Source: Pyropia haitanensis (Eukaryota; Rhodophyta; Bangiophyceae; Bangiales; Bangiaceae). Taken from it: a stretch of 64,000 bases of DNA. The notes below the pieces were generated by a model. It saw only the letters and a program-made list of their open reading frames with translations. It was not told the DNA's origin and made no database searches. Location: contig SDUX01000003.1 of the NCBI GenBank assembly GCA_008729055.1, positions 1,054,001 to 1,118,000 on the forward strand, read 5' to 3'. Made by a program: the position numbers and the translations under genes. Shown piece after piece: positions 54,257 to 64,000 of the stretch (its first letter is position 1; every line of letters starts with the position of its first letter).

Positions 54257-54841
54257 CCGAATTGTTCCGTTCCAAGCACGAGCGGGCCCCCTCTGCCGCA
54301 GTGCTCAGCGCGCGGAAGAGGGCCGCCGAGGGACACGTGTTCCCTTTCACACCCGATTGGACCGATCGATTCCCTGCCATGTCGGCCATCCTGACGAGGG
54401 ATTGGTTGTTCGTGACGTGGATCTCAACGCGACCAGAGTCGTGTGTCTGGTCCGAGAGCAAAACGGCGAGCCACGTGCGTATTGCCTGTGCCCCATTGCG
54501 CGATCGTGTTGGACCCTGGTGAGCCCGCTTGGCCGCTGTTGTTCAAGCGGAACGAAATGCTCGCGGTGGCGAGCGATATCCATATGGGTGGCACGGAACG
54601 CATCTGCCACGGCTCTGCGCCAGCCACCACGCCACCTTCCACCCGGCCCTCCCCACTGCCTCCACACCCCCCCCCCCCCGCTGGACGCAGCCGCAGCGAG
54701 CCCCTTTTTGTGCTGACGCGCCCCAACCGCCCCCCCCCCCCTCCGCCCGCCCCCACGCGCGCACGCCTGTGCCCGTTCGCCCCGTCCCCGACACCTGCTT
54801 TTTTTCCCCTCCCCCCGACCGTGTTCCCCCCGGCGCCTGGC
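54257..54841. other. 5' region of the carotenoid cleavage dioxygenase
   Basis: Moderate-GC, then pyrimidine-rich leader DNA ending in poly-C and 'TTTTTTCCCC'. No gene supported. Confidence 0.5.
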
Positions 54842-56735
54842 ATGGCCGCCGCGCCGTCGGTGGCCGCCCCCGCCTTTGTCGCCAGCCTCGCCGCCGCCGC
54901 CGCTCCCCGCCTGCGCCGCCCGCCACGGTTGCCCGGCCGCCCCACCACCCCGTCGTGGCCGGCGGCGGGGTGTGCCTGCCGCGGTCGTCGCGGCTGGTCA
55001 GTGGGGCGACCGGCGGCCGCCCGCCGCCGCCACTCCCCCCCCCCCACGGGGCGCCCACCATGGTCGCCACCTCCCCCCCCACCCCCGACGCGTCGGCGGC
55101 GGCGGCCGCCGCCCCCCCCCCCACCCCGGCCGCGCCCTCTTTGCCAACGTCGTCGAGGTGCCGACGCCCGTGGCGCTCCCCGTCACCGGGGTGCTCCCCC
55201 CCTGGCTCGCCGGCACCCTCCTCCGCAACGGCCCCGGCACGTTTGTCATCCCCCGCCGCGACGCCGCGGCGCCGCCGCTGACCTTTTCGCACTGGTTTGA
55301 CGGCCTCGGCGTGCTGCACCGGTTCCACCTCCCCGGCGCCGCCGCCGGCGGGGGCGTGTCCTACAGCGCGCGCAAGACGGCGGCGGGGGAGGAGGCGCGC
55401 CTCGCGGGCGGCGGCCCGCTGGGCGCCACCTTTGGCCAAGACCCCTGCGGCGGCGTCTTTGCGCGCGCCCGCAGCGCGTGGGCGGGCCTCATCAGCGAGC
55501 GCACCAACGTGAACGTCAGCGTCGGCCGGTTTGGGGCGGGGGGGGCGGGCGGCGACGTGTACGCCCGCACCGACGGCAACGTGCTGCTGCGGGTGGACCC
55601 GGAGAGCCTGGCCGTGACGGGCCGCACCAGCTACGCGGCGGCCAACAGGGCGCTGCGGGGCCCGCTGTCGTCGGCGCACCCGGCGGCGTGCCCAGACACG
55701 GGCGACGCGTACAACTTTACAATGGACTTTGGCGCGGCGGGCGCGACGTTTACGGTGTTTTGTGTGCCCGCGGCGGGCGGCCTGGACGCCGCGTACGAGG
55801 TGGCCCGCTTTGACGCGCCGCCCAGCTACATCCACTCGTTCTTCCTCACCAGCCGGTATGTGGTGCTCGGCGCGTGGCCGGCGCTGCTGCGGCCGCTGCG
55901 GCTGCTGTGGGAGGGCAACGTGACCAACGCGATCGACTTTGAGCCCGACACGCCGGCCACCTTTTACGTCCTCGACCGCCGCCGCCGCGGGCCGGGCGTG
56001 GTCGCCACCTACACCGCCCCGCCGCTCTTTTGTTTCCACACCGTCAATGGCCACGAGACGCCCGCCGGGGACCTGGCGCTGACGCTCTGCCACTACCCAG
56101 ACGCGGCCATCATCAAGGACCTGGCGCTGGGGAAGCTCGCGTCGGCGCCGTCGCGGGACTTTCACCGGCCCCGCCTGGCCACCTACACGCTGCCCGACCC
56201 GGCGGGCGTGGCCGCCGCGACCGCCGCCGCCGCGACGGCGGCGGGCGGTGGCCGTCGGCGCGGGGCGGCGGCGGCCACGGCGGCGGCGGGCCCCGTCTTC
56301 CTGTCTGGCCGCCACGTCGAGCTGCCCCGCATCAACCCCGCGTACGCGACGCACGCGCACACCCACACGTACGGCGCGTCGTACGTGGCGGCGGATACGG
56401 AGCGGGGTGACTTTTACTGGAACGCGCTGACCAAGGTCACCACCGCGGTGCCCGCGGCGGGGCGTGACGCGCCGGCGGCGCCACCCACCGAGCGCGAGTG
56501 GTCCCAGGCGGGGTGCTACCCGTCCGAGCCCGTTTTTGTGGCCCGCCCGGGTGGGACGGCCGAGGATGACGGGGTGGTGCTGAGCGTGGTGGTGGACGTG
56601 CCCCGCGCGCGGACCTTCCTGCTCGTCCTCGACGCGGCCGAGTTTACCGAGGTGGCCCGCGCAGAGGTGGACGCGGTGGTGCCGCTGACGTTTCACGGCA
56701 CGTTTCTCGGCGGGGAGGGCGTCGCGTCGGCCTAG
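54842..56735 (+). CDS. Carotenoid cleavage dioxygenase, likely plastid-targeted
   Basis: A non-haem iron dioxygenase that cleaves a carotenoid double bond to apocarotenoids. The four iron-ligand histidines are in place: 'SSAHPAACPDTG' (near 55675), 'SYIHSFFL' (near 55826), 'CFHTVNGHE' (near 56031) and 'LTFHGTFLGG' (near 56690). 'LAGTLLRNGPG', 'SHWFDGLGVLHRF' and 'ELPRINPAY' are family signatures. The ATG at 54842 (GGCATGGCC) starts an Ala/Arg-rich transit-like leader, but two C runs (55035-55045 and 55112-55122) each need one extra base to connect it to the main frame through a middle segment containing another ATG (55060). The catalytic part from 55129 is intact. Subfamily and substrate cannot be fixed from sequence alone. 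Confidence 0.93.
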
Positions 56736-57004
56736 CTAGGGCGGCCGCCCACACCGTGTGCGATGGAGGCTGGTGCGCCCGCCAGAGGGGTCGGTGGCGT
56801 GGCGTGGGAGGTGGCGAGGCAGCGGACTGGAAGAGGCTCTGTCTATTGCCTGGCCGGGCGTGGGACCCTTTCCCGCTACCCCGCCTGACACGGTCCACCG
56901 CAGGGGGAGCACCCTGACCATGTATGGGTCTCCGCACCCCGCTCTTTCCGCACACGCTGGGCAACCGTTTGCCATCCCAGGGGTACGTGTGGGCGGCTGC
57001 CGCC
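56736..57004. other. Convergent spacer
   Basis: 269 nt between the dioxygenase (+) and the VOC protein (-); no further feature seen. Confidence 0.6.
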
Positions 57005-57624
57005 TCACGCGGCGATAAACTCAATCCGCACCCCCGCGGCGGCGACCATCAGGTGGCGGACGCCAAACCCGCGCAGCGGCTCGGCGCCAAACAGCACCTC
57101 CACCCCCGCCGCCGCCCGGAGGGTGGCCTCGAGCCCGTCGAGCGCCGCGTCGCCGCCCGCGACGCGCAGCGCCACGTGGTGGAGGCCCACCCCCGCTCGG
57201 CGGTCGTGCGGCGCCGCGCCCGCCGCCGCCTGCCACAGCGTGATGAGGCTGGTGCCGTCGGAGAGGAAGACCGCGGGGTAGGACTGTTGCAAGGGGGGGG
57301 GGGGGGGGCAAACGGGACAGGAGGGGGGGGGGGGGGGAAGTCAGAGGGGGGGGGGGGCGGGGGGGAACGGCCCCGCCACACCCGCACGGCGGGTCGTCGG
57401 TGGGGGGCCGCGGCCGCGGTGGAAACCACGCGGCAGGGGCGCGCGGTGGTCAGTTGGGGTTCCACACGGACCCCCCCCCCCCCCACCCCCCGCCACGGCG
57501 ACGCGCGCACACCACGCGCCGCGCGGGGCAGACCACAAGCAGCGCCCCCGACCGGCGGCCGCCGACGCCCGGCGGCGGCCGTGGGCGGGCCGCCCACGGC
57601 GGCGGCGGCCACGGCGGCGGCGGC

Positions 57625-57665
<41 letters not shown>

Positions 57666-57822
57666 GTGCGCACCGGCGTGCGGTGGGTGGCACGGCTCAA
57701 CGCACCTCGTCGGCGCCCACCTTGGTATAGTGGAGCACGTCCATGAAAAACGCGGTGGCCGCGGCGAGGTCGGGGACGGTCAGCCCCACGTGGTGCACGC
57801 CGGCGGTGAGCGGCGGCGCCAT
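57005..57822 (-). CDS. VOC-superfamily (glyoxalase/bleomycin-resistance fold) protein, two exons
   Basis: Exon 1 (57822-57706) codes 39 residues: 'GVHHVGLTVPDLAAATAFF' and 'LHYTKVGADE'. The 422-nt intron (57705-57284, GTGCGT...TTGCAACAG) is phase 0. Exon 2 (57283-57005) continues 'SYPAVFLSDGTSLITLWQ', then 'GLHHVALRVAGGDAALDGLE' and ends 'GVRIEFIAA'. The joined 131-residue protein is a full single VOC domain with paired beta-alpha-beta-beta-beta modules. The metal-ligand positions His ('HHVGL'), His ('HHVAL') and Glu ('RIEF') are present. Such proteins include glyoxalase-like lyases and dioxygenases, so the reaction is unknown. No targeting leader if the ATG at 57822 is right; the frame is open upstream without an ATG. 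Confidence 0.9.
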
Positions 57823-58731
57823 GATGGTCAATGGGACGGGGGGGAGGGGGGGGGTGGATGGGGGGGGCCAGGAGGGCTCGCGGGGAAGGAGGGGCGTGGG
57901 CAGGGGGGGGGGACGCGGAGCGGCGCTCGGGTTGGCAGGGGGGAGGAGGCTGGAGGGAGGCGAAACGGAGCAAGGGCGGCGCGGCGGCCGACGCGGTGGG
58001 AGCAACCCGCGGGCGGCCGCGGTGGGAGAAGCCGTGGGGAGGCACCCGTCCGTCGCTACGGACCGGTGCGTCGGGCGCGGCGCACACGCCCGCCCGCGCA
58101 GTGTCGGGGCGCGGCGTCGATCCAGATTCCGCGTGAAACGTTGTTATCTTGACGGTGTGGGTGCGCGCGGTGCAGCGCACGCACGCCCTCCAAGCCGCGG
58201 CGCGTCGGCCGCGTGCTCCCCCGCCCGCCCACCTCGAGCGATCGCGCGTCGCCCGCCCGCGTCCCTCTGCTCCCGCGGCGGGCACGCCTGCCATGGCGCC
58301 CAGCCGCCGCCGCGGCCATCCACACCCCGCCCTGCCGGCCGTCGCCGCCCATCCGACGACGCTCGGCACCCCCCCCCCCCAGACGGCAACGGCCGTCCAG
58401 GCACAGCCTGCGCGCCCAGGCGCCCCACCCGGTGCCGCCCTGCCGGCACGACGGCCGCGCCCCGTCCCGTACCCCCCCCCCCGTCTGGCGGCCGCCGGCC
58501 GCCCACGCGGCCGGCCGGCCGGCCGCCTTTTCCCCCCGGCACACCCGCCGCGCCGCGGCGTGCGCGGTGCCGCCGGCGGTCGTGCTGGTTGGCGGCCGCC
58601 GCCGGGTGGGGGGTGGGGGGGGGGGGGGGGGGCGGCCCGCCACCCGCGCCCGCCGCGGCCGCCGCCGGCGCCGTCGGCGTCCGTGGCGGGCAGGTGGCGG
58701 CCCGCGGCGGGTGGTGGCGGGTTTGGGTGGT

Positions 58732-58769
<38 letters not shown>

Positions 58770-59091
58770 GCCGGCCGCGCCGTCGCGGTGGGGGGGGGGG
58801 TCGCCAGCGGGGGGGGGGGGGGGGGGGGGGGTGCGGTGGCACCGGGCGCCGCAGGGCGGCCTCTGTGGTAGCGGCTGGGCTTGGGAGGGGTAGGTGGGGG
58901 GGGGGGGGGGGGGGGGAGGGGAGGTGCCGCGGCGCGCTGCTTGCCGCCGCCGCGTCCCGCGGCGGGAGCCCAAAGCGTCGTTTGGCGCTCGTGGGTGTGT
59001 CCCTGGCGGCGGCCGCCTCCCGCTCCCCTCCCACACCGTCGCGTGCAGCCAGGTGCGTGGCGGATGTGCGGCTGTGGCGGCGGCGGCGATT

Positions 59092-59129
<38 letters not shown>

Positions 59130-59727
59130 GGCGGCGGCGACGGCGGCGACGGCGGTGGCGGTGGCACCCTCGCCTGCCGGTCGGCTCCCCCCCCCCCCCC
59201 TTCCCCCGCCGCAGCCGGCTGCGGTGGCGGCCTTCCCCCACCACCCCGCCGTGCGCCCCCCCCCCCGCAGCCGTCACCCCGCCTCCCGCACCCGTCACGT
59301 CAGTGCGGGTTTGGCCGTGTGCGGCGGGGGTAGCGGCGGCGGCGGCCACCGTTGAGGGGGGGGGCGCCGCCACGGCGGGCGGCGCCACGGCGGGCAGCGG
59401 CTGGCGGCGGCGGCGGCGGCGGCGGTAGGTGGTGGTTGGCGGGTGCGGCGCGGCGGCGGGTCGCGGGGCGGTGCTGACGGGGGGTGGCGTCGGGATGGAT
59501 GGCGCCGCGGCCGCGCCGCGGCCGCGCGTGCCACGGGTGGCAGGCGGGTGTTTAAGAGGCCGTCACTGGTGGTGCGGGGGGCACGCCGTTGCCGTCCGCA
59601 CCAGCCGCACACCCCCGCACGCCTCGCCCACACACCGCAGCCGCCCTCACTCGCCGCTGGTGTGCTTTCCCCAAACCCACCGCACCCGTCTCCCCTGCCT
59701 CGGCCCCATTCTTTCGCTCCCGTCGCC
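57823..59727. other. Low-complexity GC-rich region with unresolved coding potential
   Basis: Poly-G/C runs (58611-58632, 58810-58829, 58896-58916), GGC arrays (59090-59165) and open frames on both strands. I see no motif that selects a frame. The last ~180 nt are the promoter and leader of twin B. Confidence 0.45.
59552..59559 (+). promoter_or_regulatory. TTAAGAGG element, twin B
   Basis: TTTAAGAGGC about 170 nt upstream of the twin B ATG, matching the octamer at the corresponding place upstream of twin A. Confidence 0.45.
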
Positions 59728-60765
59728 ATGGGTGCTCGCCGCTCGCTCGCTGTGACCGTCGCCGCCGTGACCGCCGCCGCCGCGGTGGTCACATCTGGGG
59801 TGGCCGCGTCGGTGGCGCCGTCGGACAAGACGTTTGGGTTTGACCACTACCAGCCGGTGGTGGTGGTGCCGACGGCGGCGCCGACGCGGTCGCCGACGCC
59901 CGTGCCCACCCCCTGCCTCGTCAAGTTTGACTGCTCCACCACCCGCACCGTCGCCGCCCGCTGCCCGACGGTGGTCCGGCAGCCAGTGGCGTGCGACCAT
60001 GGCGGCGGCCACGACGGCGGTGGCGCCCACAAGTGGGCCGTCCACACGTTTGGGTCGACCTGCTACGCGGACGTGACGGTGTCGCGGCCGTGCACCAAGA
60101 CCGTCAAGGTGCAGCGGACGTGCGTCAAGGCGTGCGCGACGCCCGTGCCGACGCGGACGCCGACGCCGACGCCGTGCACCCGCAGCGTGGCGTGCGACAA
60201 GGTCGAGACGGTGACCGTCGACTGCTCGACGAGCACGCTGGTGGTGGTGGCGTGCCCCAAGACGGCCGACTACTTTGACGCGGCGGGCAAGCCGCTGGCC
60301 ATCTGCAAGGCGCTAAAGAAGACGCCCAAGACGTGCACCAAGGAGGTGGTGACGGCGGCCACGTGTGTGGTGCCGTGCGCGACGGCCAAGCCGACGTGGG
60401 CGCCCCACAAGGTGGCGGCTCCCAAGGTGGCGGCTCCCAAGGTGGCGGCGCCAAAGGTGGCGGCACCCACGGCCGTCGGGGTGCAGCCAAAGGGGGTATT
60501 TGGGGTGCCGACCAAGACGTGGGTGAACCTGCTCGGCAAGGTCGTGACGGCGGTGGTCACCAAGAAGGGTGGCGTGGTCGTGCCGACGGTCACCCCCACG
60601 GCCGTCCCGACGGCCACGCCATCGTCGTCGCTGTCTGTGTCGGCGGGCAATGGCGGTGACGGCGGCGCCGGTGGCGACGGGCCCGACGGTGGTGACGGCG
60701 GCGCTGGTGGCCGCGGCGGCGACGCGATCCTTGCCGCGTCGCCCGCCGCGCGGTTTGACTATTGA
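59728..60765 (+). CDS. Cys-rich secreted protein, twin B
   Basis: 345 codons from ATG 59728 (GTCGCCATGG). The signal peptide ('VAAVTAAAAVVTSGVAAS') and the whole layout are as in twin A: about 17 Cys, Thr-Pro linkers, tandem 'KVAAP' units, 'TWVNLLGKVVTAVV', Gly/Asp tail and terminal 'SPAARFDY'. After about residue 43 only one residue differs from twin A (Val for Ala in 'VVPTVTPTAV'), while the N-terminal 43 residues and the promoter have diverged. That asymmetry indicates recent gene conversion, or a recent partial duplication onto a different promoter. Secreted; matrix role is inference. Confidence 0.9.
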   Translation: MGARRSLAVTVAAVTAAAAVVTSGVAASVAPSDKTFGFDHYQPVVVVPTAAPTRSPTPVPTPCLVKFDCSTTRTVAARCPTVVRQPVACDHGGGHDGGGAHKWAVHTFGSTCYADVTVSRPCTKTVKVQRTCVKACATPVPTRTPTPTPCTRSVACDKVETVTVDCSTSTLVVVACPKTADYFDAAGKPLAICKALKKTPKTCTKEVVTAATCVVPCATAKPTWAPHKVAAPKVAAPKVAAPKVAAPTAVGVQPKGVFGVPTKTWVNLLGKVVTAVVTKKGGVVVPTVTPTAVPTATPSSSLSVSAGNGGDGGAGGDGPDGGDGGAGGRGGDAILAASPAARFDY

Positions 60766-60838
60766 GGCGCGCCCGGCTCCCCGAGACCGTAACGGGCCGC
60801 TCCCCCTTGTAACTAGTAAACACGTTCTGTCTGGTCTC
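59755..60838. repeat. Inverted repeat arm 2 (partner 51065-52150)
   Basis: Counterpart of arm 1, opposite orientation, about 7.6 kb away. Similarity ends about 65-70 nt after the stop codon at 'CCCTTGTAACT'. Confidence 0.85.
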
Positions 60839-62373
60839 CCTGCTCTTTCTTGCTTTTCTGTCCCTGCGAGAACTTCACCTCTAGGGCCGTCCACCGCCTC
60901 TGCCTGACTTTGTTTTGTCTTTCACTCGGCTCTTCTGCGCGGAACGGCGCCTGGATGTGTTATAGACTGACGGCACATGCGCCCCGACGCGTGGCTCCAC
61001 AGCATCAAGTTTCTGTGACCCGGCCACTTTGAGGCGACAGTGGACGTGCGCTGTGGGAGGTGACGTTCGTGGACGGTGCCGCCACCGGCTTGCGCGTGGA
61101 GGCCGAGGCGGACGCGACCACCGCAACGGGGGTCCGCGGTAGCGCCCTCACCCTCCGCCTGCTCACCGTCATCGGGTCCGTCGCGGGTGACGTGCCGCTC
61201 CCCGGCCGCGCGGACAGACAGCGTCACCACGCGACGCCACCCCCGTGCCCCCGCTGGATGGATCACTGGGCGGCACACCGGGCCGTGGCGCCGCCGCCGC
61301 CGCCGGCCGGAAACGTCGCAGCCGACCGCACCCACACGCACACGTTCGAGGCGGTCCCACAGACGGTGCAGGCCGCCGAGGTGGGGGGGAGCCGGGCGGC
61401 TACGCTCGCCGCGCACCCGCTGACGGCGGGGGGGGGGGGCGAGCGTGGGGTGCCGGCTTGACCTCGCGCGCGTGCCGCCGACACGACCACGCGGTCGGTG
61501 TGGGTGCTGGCAGGCGCGTCCCACAACGATGGGGGGGGGGAGACGCGGCCGCACCGCAAGGAGCTCCCGTCCCCGCCGCCCGATGGGGAACAGCCACGAC
61601 GCCGGGGGAGGGGCGACGGACCGCGCAACGCGGTGGACGTCCCCGACGCTCGCCGCGCGCACCCTCGCTCCCCGTACCTCTGCCGCGCACGGGGGGGGCG
61701 GCACCCTCGGAGGCCGCCGCCACCGACGGGCAGACGGCGGGACACGCGCGCGGCACAGCGGCGGCGGCGGGCCACCCCGACCGGCGGCGCCGCGACCGCG
61801 ACGCGCGGCGGCGGCGCGCCGCGCGTGCCGGCGCGGCGGAGCACGCCGGCAGCCGTCGGCGGCCAAGGTGCCGCGTGGCGCCCCCCACCGACGGCGATGG
61901 CCGCCGCCACGGCGGTGGCCACCGCCGAGGGGCACCGCGGGCGCGGCGTGCCGCCCCGCCCGCCGCCGGCGTGTCGGGCATGGGCGGCGCGACGGGCGCG
62001 TTGGGGGTCGGTTGGACGGGCGCGCCCACGCCGGTGGTACGCGCGCGTGGGGGGGTGGCTTTCCCGTTTGGTCGCCGCCGCCGGGGTGGCCCACCGTCGC
62101 GGCCGCCGTCGTCGCCCACGACGGCGTTGGGGGGCAGGGGGAGGCGGCCGCCGCAGGCAGGCCGACCAAAGAGCGACACCCGATGGGGGTGCTCCATACC
62201 CACAACCGCCGCGGCGCCGATGCGCCGCGGAGGGCGTCCGCGGCAACAAGTAGCCTCGTGACCGACTCACCGTACAGGCGCAGCCGGGCGTGGCCACCCC
62301 ACGTGGACGTCTCGGCGGCGGCGGGTGGGCACCGACGCCCACGCCCACCACGCCGCCGCCCGTCGCGCCGCCG

Positions 62374-62405
<32 letters not shown>

Positions 62406-63069
62406 GACCGCCGCCCGCGGCGCGCGGCGGCGCGCCCTCCCCCCCCCCCTCCCCCCCCCCCCCGCGTCCACCGCCACCGTTCGCGCCGCCGGCGCGTTTC
62501 CCCTGTCCCCTCCCCCTGTGGCGCCCCCCTCCCCCCCCCCCCCCCCCCCCCCCCCCGCGTCCACCGCCACGGTTCGCGCCGCCGGCGCGTTTCCCCTGTC
62601 CCCTCCCCCTGTGGCGCCCCCCCCGCCCCCCCCTCCCCGCCGGCCGCCGGCCGCCGGCCGCCATGGCCGCCGCCCGCCCAGGCGGCGGCGGGCGCTCCCC
62701 TCCCCCCTGGGGTGTCACGCCGCCGCCGCCGGCGGTGACACGGGCGGCGGCGGCGGCGGCGGCGTGCCCGTCGTCGCCGACGCGGCGCGGGTCGGCAGCG
62801 TCGCCGCCCCGCGTGGCGGCGGCTGCCTCTGCCCGCGCGGCAGCGTCCGCCGCTGGCATGCCACCCCGCTCTCCCCCTCCCTCTGCTGGGGGCACCTCCC
62901 CCCCCCCCCCCCCCCCCTTCCCCCTCCGGTCCTTGCCGGCCACCGCGCCGCCGCTGCCGCCACCCCCGCCACGCGCCCCCCCCCCCCGTCCGCGGCGGCC
63001 TCCCCGCCAGCACCCGCGGCGGCGTCCGCCGCCGCCGACGGATCGCCCGCCACCGGCGGCTGCCCATCC

Positions 63070-63101
<32 letters not shown>

Positions 63102-63300
63102 GCGGTCGCCGCCGGCGGGCACCGCCGGCCGCCCTGCGGACCCGTCTTCCCCGCCCGCCGCGCCCGACGTGGCCGCCGCCGCTGTCGCCCGCGACGGCGG
63201 GGGGCGAGGCGACGACGGCGGCGGCGGCGGCGACGGCGGCGGCGGCGGCGGCGGCGGTGGTGGTGGTCGGCGGGGGGGCGGCTCGCCGCTGCCAGACGCG
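60839..63300. other. Region with ambiguous coding potential
   Basis: A plus-strand frame at 61060-61461 has strong third-position G/C. On the minus strand, 'STWGGHARLRLY' near 62308-62270 is followed by a perfect donor (GTGAGT, about 62267-62262), and another minus frame from about 62200 reads 'EHPHRVSLFGRPACGG'. I cannot decide which strand is coding and make no gene call. From 62.4 kb the DNA is poly-C rich and contains a 93-bp-period repeat. Confidence 0.4.
62463..62622 (+). repeat. Two copies of a 65-bp unit with 93-bp period
   Basis: Copies begin at 62464 and 62557 and are identical except for one base (CCGTTCGC versus CGGTTCGC); poly-C fills the interval. In the frame that leads towards the kinase it codes 'ASTATVRAAGAFPLSPPP' twice. 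Confidence 0.9.
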
Positions 63301-64000
63301 CGCGTTCATGGCGGCACGGCGGTGCGGGCCGCCGCGGCGGCGGCGGCGGCGGCAGCGGCGACGGCGGCGGCGGCGGGGGTGGGGGTGGGCACGGCGGGCA
63401 CCCCCCCGCTCCCTCCCACCGACGGTGCCGCGGACGCCACGTCGACGGCGGCCGCGGCGGCGGCGGCAGCGGCGGCGGCGGCGTCGGCCTCCAGCCGTGC
63501 CGCGGCGGCCGACCACCAGGTGGCGTGCCTGGCCACCGAGGTCGCCTGCCTCCGCGCGGACCCGCCGCGGTGGCGCGTCTACCGGCGTTCCGCGACGCCG
63601 CTGGCGCCCCCCCCCCCGCCAGTAGCGGCGTCGACCCACTGGCGGTGCGGTTTGCAGACCTGACTTTTGCGGCGCCGCCGTCGCCGGCGGCGGTGCTCGG
63701 CGGCGGCACCACCGCGACGGTGGTGGCGGCCACGTGGCACGGGGTGGGGGTGGCGGTCAAGCGGCAGCGGCCGCCGCGGGAGGTGGCGGACGCTGTCGCG
63801 GCGGCGCGCGCCGAGGGGGACTTTTGGGCGGAGCTCGCCGCCCACCGGCGGCTGCGGCACCCCCACATTGTGGCGCTGCTGGGGGTGGTTGTGGAGGCCG
63901 CCGCGCCGCGGTGTCTGGTGTTTGAGCGCCTCGACGGCGGCCGCCTGGACGTGGCGGCCGTCGCCCAGAGTGGCACCGCCGGCGTGCTCGCCGTCGCGAC
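63301..64000 (+). CDS. Protein kinase, N-terminal part, cut by the right edge
   Basis: From 63621 the frame reads 'VDPLAVRFADLTF', a Gly-rich loop 'LGGGTTATVVAATW', the VAVK motif 'GVGVAVKRQ' with the ATP-binding Lys, an alphaC-like helix 'EGDFWAELAAHRRLRHPHIV' whose Glu can pair with that Lys, and the hinge region 'RCLVFERLDGGRL'. The 'HPHIVALLGVV' pattern favours the tyrosine-kinase-like (RAF/MLK-type) group. The N-terminal part ('HQVACLATEVACLRADPP') is in another frame and joins at the C run 63607-63617 if one base is missing. The true start lies upstream in low-complexity DNA; no ATG can be fixed. The catalytic loop is outside the window. Confidence 0.75.

Noticed and set aside
57341..59167. 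608-codon minus-strand frame of Pro/Arg repeats
   Set aside because: Low complexity through poly-C/G DNA and overlaps the VOC intron and exon 1 in another frame.
62463..62622. Two spaced repeats considered as a CRISPR-like array
   Set aside because: Only two units, separated by poly-C, in a eukaryotic context; it is an in-frame duplication.
60922..63639. 905-codon minus-strand frame
   Set aside because: Mostly Arg/Gly/Ala repeats antisense to the kinase leader; only a short part near 62.3 kb looks coding and is reported as ambiguous.
1..64000. tRNA or rRNA genes
   Set aside because: I looked for T-loop (GTTCGAATC-like) and rRNA core motifs on both strands and found none; a covariance-model scan would be decisive.

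Overview
The window looks like nuclear DNA from a very GC-rich, intron-poor photosynthetic eukaryote. A bangialean red alga (Porphyra/Pyropia type) fits best; this is inferred from gene content and base composition, not from a database match. Reasons: a eukaryotic CSB/ERCC6 repair ATPase, a plant-type PEP carboxylase ending in QNTG, a SHAQKY-type MYB, an HslV protease with a targeting-like leader, a carotenoid cleavage dioxygenase, strong G/C at third codon positions, and only three introns I can define, all GT-AG and 277-422 nt long. No operons, CRISPR arrays, tRNA or rRNA genes were seen.

Layout: 1-2.6 kb (-) left-truncated multi-pass membrane protein, perhaps an AAAP-type amino acid permease; 3.9-6.4 kb (-) signal-peptide protein with three C-terminal membrane helices; 8.2-10.0 kb (+) arylamine N-acetyltransferase; 10.6-14.8 kb (-) CSB/ERCC6, divergent from a repeat-rich Gly/Thr-Pro/Asp protein at 15.1-16.5 kb (+); 17.2-20.7 kb (-) protein with an intron-split MJ0042-like zinc ribbon; 21.5-22.4 kb (+) hslV; 22.8-25.7 kb (-) six-hairpin glycosidase-like protein; 26.9-28.9 kb (-) MYB regulator; 29.17-30.01 kb non-autonomous hAT-like transposon with an 8-bp target duplication; 31.3-34.5 kb (-) PEP carboxylase; 35.7-38.3 kb lower-GC accessory stretch; 38.8-40.7 and 43.1-44.6 kb (+) tandem pair of an unrecognised Cys-cluster family; 46.3-50.8 kb (+) eroded, alanine-rich Aquarius-like SF1 helicase; 51.1-52.2 kb (-) and 59.7-60.8 kb (+) near-identical Cys-rich secreted proteins in inverted orientation; 54.8-56.7 kb (+) carotenoid cleavage dioxygenase; 57.0-57.8 kb (-) VOC/glyoxalase-fold protein; from about 63.3 kb (+) a protein kinase cut by the right edge.

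The sequence is full of mono-C and mono-G runs of 10-16 nt. In seven genes the reading frame breaks at such a run, and every break I could resolve has the sign expected if exactly one base were missing from the run. This points to consensus under-calling of homopolymers rather than pseudogenes, and it makes several N-termini and gene models approximate.

The genes look like an ordinary dispersed mix of metabolism (PEP carboxylase, acetyltransferase, glycosidase, dioxygenase), DNA repair, mitochondrial proteolysis, regulation and extracellular matrix. No multi-gene defence or biosynthetic system is evident. The most novel material is the tandem Cys-cluster family, the inverted secreted twins with their diverged relative, the hAT-like element and the eroded Aquarius-like gene.
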